Positions 1 through 6,316 of a DNA stretch of 64,000 bases are shown one piece after another (the stretch's first letter is position 1; every line of letters begins with the position of its first letter). Under the pieces are notes generated by a model, which was not told the DNA's origin, did no database searches, and was given only the letters and a program-made list of their open reading frames with translations. The DNA is from Azospirillum sp. TSO35-2 (GTDB taxonomy: Bacteria; Pseudomonadota; Alphaproteobacteria; Azospirillales; Azospirillaceae): the NCBI RefSeq assembly GCF_003116095.1, contig NZ_LGRA01000021.1:2966361-3030360 (forward strand). The letters run 5' to 3'. The translations under genes were made by a program, and so were the position numbers.

Positions 1-454
1 TGGCCTGAAGGACTTCAAGATGGTCGAATCCAGCGAGGCCGGCATGCTGGGCGAGGTGAAGCGGGCGGTGCGCGCCAAGAAGTTCATCGTCTTCCTGGGC
101 TGGGCGCCCCACCCGATGAACAAGTCCTTCGACATGACCTATCTGGCCGACGGCGACGACTGGTTCGGCCCCAATTTCGGCGGCGCCACCGTCAGCACCA
201 ACGTCCGCAAGGGCTACGCGACCGAGTGTCCGAACGTCGGCAAATTCCTTGCCAACCTGTCCTTCACGATCGACATGGAAAACTCCGTGATGGACGGCAT
301 CATGAACGCCAACAAGAAGCCGGACACCGCGGCGGCCGAGTGGCTGAAGAAGAATCCCGACACGTTGAAGACCTGGCTGAAAGGCGTCACCACCGTTGAC
401 GGCAAGGACGGGCTCGCCGCCGTCCAGGCCAAGCTGGGCCTCGCCAAGTCGTAG
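1..454 (+). CDS. Choline/glycine betaine-type ABC transporter substrate-binding protein, 3' end only
   Basis: The reading frame is open from the left edge, so this is the last 150 residues of a larger periplasmic protein. The visible part resembles the second lobe of OpuAC/ChoX-type quaternary-amine binding proteins: a GWAPHPMN segment, a DWFGPNFGGA segment, and a helical tail with ECPNVGKFLANLSF and ENSVMDGIMN. Such proteins deliver choline, betaine or proline betaine to an ABC importer in the inner membrane. Its ATPase and permease genes would lie upstream, outside the window. A GntR gene starts 97 bases downstream, next to hydroxyproline genes, so uptake of an imino acid or betaine fits the context. 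The exact ligand cannot be read from this fragment. Confidence 0.8.
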   Translation, partial: GLKDFKMVESSEAGMLGEVKRAVRAKKFIVFLGWAPHPMNKSFDMTYLADGDDWFGPNFGGATVSTNVRKGYATECPNVGKFLANLSFTIDMENSVMDGIMNANKKPDTAAAEWLKKNPDTLKTWLKGVTTVDGKDGLAAVQAKLGLAKS

Positions 455-495
455 TCGCATGGCGCGGGGGGCGTGCCTCCCCGCGCCGTCGACAT

Positions 496-504
496 TATAC
501 AATC
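496..504 (-). promoter_or_regulatory. Candidate GntR operator at the regulator's own promoter
   Basis: The minus strand reads GATTGTATA, about 48 bases before the GntR start codon at 552. The identical 9-mer occurs at 3414-3422 (minus strand) and 3581-3589 (plus strand) in the intergenic region between the two divergent hydroxyproline genes. AT-rich words are rare in this GC-rich DNA, so three exact copies at the promoters of one pathway suggest autoregulation. Binding is inferred, not shown. Confidence 0.55.
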
Positions 505-551
505 AACGATCTGTGGTGTCGGGAGGTGTTTTCGGCTACATCAACAGCATC

Positions 552-1223
552 ATGACTCAGCCGTTGAAGCACCGCACCCTGTCGGCCGCGATCGTTGATC
601 AGGTTCGGCAAGCCATCCTCGACGGCACCCATGCGGCCGGCACCCAGCTTCGCCAGGATGCGCTGGCCGAGCTTTATGGGACCAGCCGCATCCCGGTCCG
701 CGAGGCGCTGTTCCAGTTGGAGGCGGAGGGGCTGGTCCGCATCGTGCCGCACAAGGGCGCCATCGTGTCCGAACTGTCGCTCGACGAGATCAACGATGTC
801 TTCGACTTGAGGGCGCTGCTCGAGCCCCGCATGCTGGCCCAGTCGGCGCAGGCCTTCACTGCGGAGGATTTCGCCAAGCTGGATGAGATCCAGGCGCGTT
901 TCGAAACGGCCATCGCGCTGCACGACGTCGGTCGTTGGGGCGCCCTGAACGCGGAACTTCATCTGGCGCTCTACGCCAAGGCGCGGCAGCCGCGCAGCCT
1001 TGCGATCGTGACTTCACTGTTGCAGACGAGCGACCGCTACACGCGGGTCCAGCTCAGTCAGACCAACGCCGCCATCGGCCGGGCCGAGCGGGACCATGCG
1101 GAACTGATCGCGATGTGCCGGCGCGGCGCCGTCTACGAGGCATGCCGTTTCCTGCAAGCCCACATCGAGGAGGTGCGCGGCGATCTCCTGAAGGTGCTGA
1201 GGCCGGCCGGGCTGGGGGCCTGA
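552..1223 (+). CDS. GntR-family transcriptional regulator, FCD (FadR-like) subclass
   Basis: A 223-residue regulator. The N-terminal winged helix-turn-helix spans about residues 12-75 and includes the typical SRIPVREAL recognition helix. An all-helical FCD ligand domain follows (about 85-215). Its likely metal ligands are visible: Asp in VFDLRALLEP and His in NAELHLAL, ERDHAEL and LQAHIEE. I chose the ATG at 552 because the protein then starts just before the HTH; the same frame is open upstream to 396, but that extension has no domain character. It lies between a transporter gene and hydroxyproline genes whose promoters share a 9-mer with its own promoter. It is therefore likely the pathway repressor, responding to hydroxyproline or an intermediate. 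Confidence 0.88.
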   Translation: MTQPLKHRTLSAAIVDQVRQAILDGTHAAGTQLRQDALAELYGTSRIPVREALFQLEAEGLVRIVPHKGAIVSELSLDEINDVFDLRALLEPRMLAQSAQAFTAEDFAKLDEIQARFETAIALHDVGRWGALNAELHLALYAKARQPRSLAIVTSLLQTSDRYTRVQLSQTNAAIGRAERDHAELIAMCRRGAVYEACRFLQAHIEEVRGDLLKVLRPAGLGA

Positions 1224-1269
1224 GCGGCGGATCGGCCGCTCAGGCTCCAACCCCGGCCGGCTCCCTGTC

Positions 1270-2283
1270 CTACGAGGCGTCGGCGACCTGGAACCCCTCC
1301 CAGAAGGGGTCGCGGTCGTCGACGAAGATGGTGTTGAAACCGGTGGTGCGCGCCCAGCCGCCGATCGAGGGAATGATGGCGGGCCAGTCGCCGACCGTGG
1401 TTTCCGCTTCCACCCGGCCGGTGAAGGTCGAGCCGATGATGCTCTCGTGGATGAAATCCTGGCCGACGGCGAGCCGTCCCATCGCGTGAAGCTGGGCGAT
1501 GCGCGCCGAGGTGCCGGTGCCGCAGGGGGAGCGGTCGATCGCCTTGTCGCCGTAGAAGACCGCGTTGCGGGCGCTGCCCTGCGGCGTCACCGGGCGTCCG
1601 GTCCACATCACATGGGTCAGCCGGTCCAGCGCCGGATTGGTCGGGTGGACGATGCGGTGCCGGGCGTTGAAGGCGCTGCGCAGGCGCGGGCTGAGGCGCA
1701 GCACATCGGATGGCTGAAGGTCCGACAGGTCGGCATAGCCCTCCTGCGGCTCGACGATGGCGTAGAAGTTGCCGCCGAACGCGACGTCGACACGCAGCAT
1801 CCCGAAGCCCTCGACCTCGACCTCGTAGCCGCGCCCGAGCAGGAAGGACGGCACGTTGGTCAGCGTCACGCTTTCCACATAGGGCCCGTTCTGGACGTAG
1901 CGCGCCTCGACCACCCCGGCCGGCGTGTCGAGCCGCAGCAGGCCCGGCTGGCGCGGCGTGACCAGGCCGTGCTCCAGCGCCATGGTGACGGTGCCGATCG
2001 TGCCGTGGCCGCACATCGGCAGGCAGCCGGACGTCTCGATGAAGAGGATGGCGACGTCGCAATCCTCCCGCGTCGGCGGGTAGAGGATCGAGCCGGACAT
2101 CATGTCGTGGCCGCGCGGCTCGAACATCAGGCTCTTGCGGATCCAGTCATGCTCGGCGAGAAAATGCTGGCGCCGTTCGAACATGGTCGCCCCCCGAAGG
2201 GTGGGGATCGACCCGCCGGTGACGAGGCGGACCGGGTTGCCACAGGTATGACCGTCGATGCAGAAGAAGCTGTGACGCGCCAT
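1270..2283 (-). CDS. 4-hydroxyproline 2-epimerase (proline racemase family)
   Basis: A 337-residue cytosolic, cofactor-free enzyme that interconverts trans-4-hydroxy-L-proline and cis-4-hydroxy-D-proline. Both catalytic cysteines of the epimerase branch are present: Cys91 in LPMCGHGT and Cys254 in SPCGTGTSA. In 3-hydroxyproline dehydratases one of these positions is Thr, so the epimerase reading is favoured over dehydratase; a proline racemase is less likely given the neighbours. The ATG at 2283 is used because MARHSFFCIDGHTCGNPVR is the usual family start. It follows the deaminase gene by 86 bases on the same strand, with a strong hairpin in the gap. A longer upstream extension in this frame to 2583 runs inside the deaminase gene and is ignored. 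Confidence 0.9.
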   Translation of the reverse strand: MARHSFFCIDGHTCGNPVRLVTGGSIPTLRGATMFERRQHFLAEHDWIRKSLMFEPRGHDMMSGSILYPPTREDCDVAILFIETSGCLPMCGHGTIGTVTMALEHGLVTPRQPGLLRLDTPAGVVEARYVQNGPYVESVTLTNVPSFLLGRGYEVEVEGFGMLRVDVAFGGNFYAIVEPQEGYADLSDLQPSDVLRLSPRLRSAFNARHRIVHPTNPALDRLTHVMWTGRPVTPQGSARNAVFYGDKAIDRSPCGTGTSARIAQLHAMGRLAVGQDFIHESIIGSTFTGRVEAETTVGDWPAIIPSIGGWARTTGFNTIFVDDRDPFWEGFQVADAS

Positions 2284-2323
2284 GGACGTGACCTCGAAGA
2301 AATGAGCGATCAGGGTAGAGGAG

Positions 2324-2361
2324 GGCCGGCCGCAGCCACCGGGAACGGTGCGCGGCCGGCC
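2324..2361 (-). other. Intercistronic hairpin between deaminase and epimerase genes
   Basis: GGCCGGCCGC (2324-2333) is exactly complementary to GCGGCCGGCC (2352-2361). Inside it a second stem, CACCG/CGGTG, closes a GGAA tetraloop. There is no T-run after it on the minus strand, so it looks like an mRNA-processing or stability element (or partial attenuator) rather than a full terminator. Confidence 0.6.
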
Positions 2362-2369
2362 GTTGCGCG

Positions 2370-3299
2370 TCAGGCGGTGACGGCCAGACCAACATCCGGA
2401 AGGCTGGGCCGGTTGGCAAGCGCCTTGGTCATCAGCGCCTCGACCGCCGCCTTCTCGTGCGGCAGCAGCTCCAGCCGCGGCGGGCGGGTGCGCCAGGTGC
2501 CGCGACCCATGATGTGCTCGCACAACTTGATGCACTGCACGAGATCCGGGCGGGCGTCGAGGTGGAGCAGCGGCATGAACCACTCGTACAGCGCCATCGC
2601 CTCGGCGAAGCGGCCGGCCTTGGCGAGGCGGAACAGCGTCTCGCCCTCGCGCGGGAAGGCGTTCGACATCCCCGACACCCAGCCGACGGCGCCCATGGCG
2701 ACGCTTTCGACGATGACGTCGTCGAGGCCGGCGAACAGAACGAAACGGTCGCCCACCATGTTGCGGGTGTCGATGAAGCGCCGGGTGTCGCCCGAGCTGT
2801 CCTTGAAGCAGACCACCGTGTCGCAGTCGGTCAGCATGGCGAGGATATCGGGGGTGACGTCGTTCTTGTAGACCGGCGGGTTGTTGTAGACCATCACCGG
2901 CAGGTCGGTGGCCTTGGCGACGCTGCGGAAATGCGCCGCCGTCTCATGCGGCTTCGACGAATAGACCAGCGCCGGCATGACCATCAGGCCGTCGACGCCG
3001 ACGCGGGCGGCCTCGCGGGCGGTGTCCGCGGCGAAGGCGGTGGTGAATTCGGCGATGCCGCAGATCACCGGCACGCGCCCGGCGGCCGTCGCCTTGGCCG
3101 CCTCCATGATGGCGACCTTCTCGTTCCGGGCCAGCGACGTGTTCTCGCCCACCGTTCCGCAGATGATCAGGCCGGACACGCCGTCGCGGATCAGGGCGTC
3201 GATCACCTTCGCCGTGGCGTCGACGTCCACCGACAGGTCGTCGCGGAACTGGGTGGTCACCGCCGGGAAAACGCCTTCCCAGGAAATGCGGGCAGTCAT
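2370..3299 (-). CDS. Dihydrodipicolinate synthase (DapA)-family enzyme, likely 1-pyrroline-4-hydroxy-2-carboxylate deaminase
   Basis: A 309-residue TIM-barrel aldolase-superfamily protein. The Schiff-base lysine is Lys166 (VVCFKDSSGD), the partner tyrosine is Tyr138 (MVYNNPP), and the substrate carboxylate loop is GTVGE at 48-52. In hydroxyproline degradation this family deaminates 1-pyrroline-4-hydroxy-2-carboxylate, giving 2-oxoglutarate semialdehyde. The specific function is inferred from the adjacent epimerase and dehydrogenase genes; a 2-keto-sugar-acid aldolase or true DapA would be the alternative from sequence alone. It is first in a minus-strand unit with the epimerase gene and is divergent from the dehydrogenase gene at 3719. 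Confidence 0.85.
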   Translation of the reverse strand: MTARISWEGVFPAVTTQFRDDLSVDVDATAKVIDALIRDGVSGLIICGTVGENTSLARNEKVAIMEAAKATAAGRVPVICGIAEFTTAFAADTAREAARVGVDGLMVMPALVYSSKPHETAAHFRSVAKATDLPVMVYNNPPVYKNDVTPDILAMLTDCDTVVCFKDSSGDTRRFIDTRNMVGDRFVLFAGLDDVIVESVAMGAVGWVSGMSNAFPREGETLFRLAKAGRFAEAMALYEWFMPLLHLDARPDLVQCIKLCEHIMGRGTWRTRPPRLELLPHEKAAVEALMTKALANRPSLPDVGLAVTA

Positions 3300-3413
3300 G
3301 GAAGCTCTCCGAAGAAGCGGGGCGGTCCTGCGATGGAGGCCGCGCCGGGGGTGGGTGGGACAGGATGGTGTCGGTGCATGGCGCCAGCCCGGCGCGGTTC
3401 GGGTAGGATATTT

Positions 3414-3422
3414 TATACAATC
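3414..3422 (-). promoter_or_regulatory. Candidate GntR operator, deaminase/epimerase side
   Basis: Minus strand GATTGTATA followed by AAATATCC, about 115 bases upstream of the deaminase start at 3299. The 9-mer is identical to the copies at 496-504 and 3581-3589. Confidence 0.55.
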
Positions 3423-3580
3423 CTGGAGTCAAGGGGCTTCCGACGTCTCCCATGGGGGAGGCGGTGATCGCCAAACGTCTCTGGGAAACCGGCTTGTCCC
3501 CGTCGTTCCAGTTGAAGCCGCAAGAGCCCCTGGTCCGCCGACGGGCGGTTCGAGGTGCAAGGGGGTGACGCGGCGGCGGG

Positions 3581-3589
3581 GATTGTATA
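3581..3589 (+). promoter_or_regulatory. Candidate GntR operator, dehydrogenase side
   Basis: Plus strand GATTGTATA followed by TTGTTTG, about 130 bases upstream of the dehydrogenase ATG at 3719. The 9-mer is identical to the copies at 496-504 and 3414-3422. Confidence 0.55.
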
Positions 3590-3718
3590 TTGTTTGCCCC
3601 GCGCCGACGCACGGGGTCGCGTCGCCGCTCTCGATCGGGCCGGGCAGCCCGCGGACAACGCCCATGGCCGGCGCCCCCAGGCCGGCGGACTGAACGGGTA
3701 CGGAAGGCAAGGACCAGG

Positions 3719-4966
3719 ATGCGCATCGCCGTCGTAGGGGCCGGTATCATCGGCGTCACCGTCGCCCACGCCCTGCTCGACGACGGGCATGAGGTCGAGG
3801 TGATCGACCGCGAAGGGCCGGCGGCCGGGACATCGGCCGGCAACGCGGGCTGGATCGCCCACATGGACATTCTGCCGCTGGCCTCGCCGAAAGCCTGGGC
3901 GCACATGCCGCGCTGGGTGCTCGACCCGCTCGGGCCGCTGTCGATCGCGCCGCGCTACCTGCCGCGCCTGGCTCCCTGGCTGCTACGCTTCGCCGCCGCC
4001 AGCCGGCCCAGCCGCATCGCGGCGGGGTCACGGGCGATCCATGCCCTCAACGCGGCCTCTCTTCCGGCTTGGGAAAAGCGGCTCGAGGCGCTGGGGCTGG
4101 GGCATCATCTCCGCCGCAAGGGCATCCTGTCCGTGTGGACCGACACCGCCGATTTCGCCGCGTCGGCCGCGCTCCACGCCCGGCAGGCCGCGCTGGGGAT
4201 CCCGGTGGAACGGTTGGACCCGGCGATGGTCCGCCAACTGGAGCCGACCCTCGCCAAGGGCATCGCCGGCGGCGCCCACTACCCGACCGGCGCCCACATC
4301 AGCGACCCGCGCCAGTTCACCGAAGCCCTGGCTGACGCGGCGCGGGACCGCGGTGCCCGCTTCACCGTCGCTTCCGTTGCCGGCCTCGACGCGGGGGAAG
4401 CCGGTGTCGGGCTGCGCCTTGCCGACGGGGGCGGCATCCTGCCGGCCGACCGCGTGGTCGTCGCCTGCGGGGCCTGGGCGAAGCCGCTGGCGGCATCGGT
4501 CGGCGACCGGGTCCCGCTCGACACCGAGCGCGGCTACAACATCACCGTCGCCACCGGTTCGCTCGGCCTGTCGCGGCCAGTGATGTATGAGGGCCATGGC
4601 TTCGTCACCACCCCGCTCGACACCGGGGACCGCATCGGCGGCAACGTCGAATTCGCCGGGCTGGACGCGCCGCCGAACTGGGCCCGGGTCGACGCGATGC
4701 TGGGGCGGCTGGAACGGGTCATCCCGGGGCTGGCGATCAAGGACGGAACCCGTTGGATGGGCTTTCGCCCCTCCATGCCCGACAGCCTGCCGGTGATCGG
4801 ACGGGCGACGGCAAGTCCCCGGGTCATCCACGCCTTCGGCCACGGCCACTACGGCCTGACCCAGGCCGCCGCAACGGCGGAGATGGTCGCCGCGATGGTC
4901 ATGGACCGGCCGCCCCCCATCGCGGCCGAACCGTACGCGGCGGCCCGTTTCAAGACGGGCTTCTGA
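3719..4966 (+). CDS. FAD-dependent D-amino acid dehydrogenase (DadA/DAO family), likely D-hydroxyproline dehydrogenase
   Basis: A 415-residue flavoprotein. The N-terminal Rossmann motif VVGAGIIGVTVAHAL, followed by EVEVIDRE, binds FAD. The C-terminal GFRPSMPDSLPVIGRA and GHGHYGLTQA segments are typical of the DadA/glycine-oxidase family. In context it would oxidise cis-4-hydroxy-D-proline from the neighbouring epimerase to 1-pyrroline-4-hydroxy-2-carboxylate, passing electrons to the membrane chain. The ATG at 3719 places the dinucleotide fold at the N-terminus; the frame is open upstream to 3590 without domain character. A general D-amino acid dehydrogenase is the alternative. It is transcribed divergently from the deaminase gene and has a putative GntR site upstream. 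Confidence 0.88.
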   Translation: MRIAVVGAGIIGVTVAHALLDDGHEVEVIDREGPAAGTSAGNAGWIAHMDILPLASPKAWAHMPRWVLDPLGPLSIAPRYLPRLAPWLLRFAAASRPSRIAAGSRAIHALNAASLPAWEKRLEALGLGHHLRRKGILSVWTDTADFAASAALHARQAALGIPVERLDPAMVRQLEPTLAKGIAGGAHYPTGAHISDPRQFTEALADAARDRGARFTVASVAGLDAGEAGVGLRLADGGGILPADRVVVACGAWAKPLAASVGDRVPLDTERGYNITVATGSLGLSRPVMYEGHGFVTTPLDTGDRIGGNVEFAGLDAPPNWARVDAMLGRLERVIPGLAIKDGTRWMGFRPSMPDSLPVIGRATASPRVIHAFGHGHYGLTQAAATAEMVAAMVMDRPPPIAAEPYAAARFKTGF

Positions 4967-5008
4967 TCGAAGCCGCGCCGCTCTACCATCCGCCATCCGC
5001 CATCCGCC

Positions 5009-6316
5009 TCAGCGCCGCGCCGCCGCCACGTCGGCCGGGCTGACGGCGGCCTGCTTGCCGCCGAAATGGCCGAGCACGTAGTTGGTGACCGCGGCGATCT
5101 CGACGTCGGTGTAGCCGGCGGCGAAACCGGGCATGAAGACCTCGCCGTCGGGCGTGTCCATGCGCGCGCCGTGCAGGATCACGTTCAGCGCGTTGGTGCC
5201 CTTCGGATCGTTGACCGACTGGCTGCCGGCCAGCCCGGCGTGGGAGTGCTGCAGGCCCTCGCCGTTCCAGCCATGGCAACTCGCGCAGGCGCCCTGGAAC
5301 AGCTTCAGGCCGACGGTCTCCCGCGTGTTCTCGTCGGGCGGCGGCGCGTAGGGCGACGGCGCCTTGGCGGCCGGCGGGTTGGGGTTGATGGCGGCGGCAA
5401 GGTCGGAGGTCTGCGGCGGGACCGTCCGCAGATAGGCGACCATCGCCCGGATATCCTCCGGCGTCAGGTGGCGCAGGCTGTGGTCCACCACCTCCGCCAT
5501 GCTGCCGGACGCCGAGCCCCGGCCCTCCGCGTGGCCCTTCGACAGGTAGTCGGTCAACTGGCGGTCGGTCCAGTCGCCGATGCCTGTCTGCTTGTCGGAA
5601 CTGATGTTGTAGGCCTTCCAGCCCGCCGCCTCCGCGCCGGCGAACTTGCGCTCCTGGTCCAGCGCGAACAGGGCGTTGCGCGGCGTGTGGCATTCGCCGC
5701 AATGGCCCAGCGCCTCCACCAGATAGGCGCCGCGGTTCCATTCCGGCGGGTGGGAGGGATCCGGCGTCATCCGCTCGCCGGGCAGAAACAGCAGCTTCCA
5801 GGCGCGCATCAGGTAGCGCTGGTTGAAGGGGAACTTCAGGTCGTTCGCCGGGGCCTGCGCGCGCACCGGCGTCAGGCTCGACAGGTAGGCCTTCACCGCC
5901 AGGATGTCCTCGTCGCTCATCAGCGCGTAGGCGGCGTAGGGGAAGGCGGGATAGAGGTCCTCGCCGGCCTTGCCGACGCCGTGGCGCATGGCGCGGACGA
6001 ACTCCGCGTCCGACCAGGTGCCGATGCCGGTTTCCTTGTCGGGGGTGATGTTGGGGGCGTAGATGGTCCCGAAGCCCAGCGTGAACGGCAGCCCGCCGGC
6101 GAAGGGCTTGCCGCCGGGCACGCTGTGGCAGGCGGCGCAGTCGGCGGCCTGGGCGACATACTCGCCGCGGGCGATCAGGTCCGGTCCGGCCGCCGGCCCT
6201 GGCGACGCGACCGCGTCCAGCCGGTGCGGCAGGAAGAAGAAGGCCGCGGCGGCGACCACGATCACCGCGACGAGGCCAAGAAACCACAGTCCCCAGCGCT
6301 TCATGGCCATCCTCAT
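5009..6316 (-). CDS. Membrane-anchored triheme cytochrome c, electron-accepting subunit of a molybdenum dehydrogenase
   Basis: A 435-residue protein with an N-terminal signal/anchor helix (about residues 8-29) and three c-type heme sites: CAACH (60-64), CGECH (206-210) and CASCH (344-348). Three-heme cytochromes of this size pass electrons from periplasmic alcohol or aldehyde dehydrogenases to ubiquinone or oxidases. Its start overlaps the Moco-subunit stop codon in an ATGA arrangement, so translation is probably coupled and the two proteins likely work as one complex. ATG codons at 6304 and 6310 are possible alternative starts. It is the last gene of the three-gene unit that begins at 9105. 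Confidence 0.9.
   Translation of the reverse strand: MRMAMKRWGLWFLGLVAVIVVAAAAFFFLPHRLDAVASPGPAAGPDLIARGEYVAQAADCAACHSVPGGKPFAGGLPFTLGFGTIYAPNITPDKETGIGTWSDAEFVRAMRHGVGKAGEDLYPAFPYAAYALMSDEDILAVKAYLSSLTPVRAQAPANDLKFPFNQRYLMRAWKLLFLPGERMTPDPSHPPEWNRGAYLVEALGHCGECHTPRNALFALDQERKFAGAEAAGWKAYNISSDKQTGIGDWTDRQLTDYLSKGHAEGRGSASGSMAEVVDHSLRHLTPEDIRAMVAYLRTVPPQTSDLAAAINPNPPAAKAPSPYAPPPDENTRETVGLKLFQGACASCHGWNGEGLQHSHAGLAGSQSVNDPKGTNALNVILHGARMDTPDGEVFMPGFAAGYTDVEIAAVTNYVLGHFGGKQAAVSPADVAAARR

Larger units (their letters stand above)
3300..3718. promoter_or_regulatory. 419-base divergent promoter region of the hydroxyproline genes
   Basis: No gene is supported here. The region separates the deaminase/epimerase unit (minus) from the dehydrogenase gene (plus). 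It contains two oppositely oriented copies of the 9-mer GATTGTATA, at 3414-3422 (minus) and 3581-3589 (plus), each about 115-135 bases from the start codon on its side. The AT-rich patches around these words are the likely core promoters. Confidence 0.5.
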
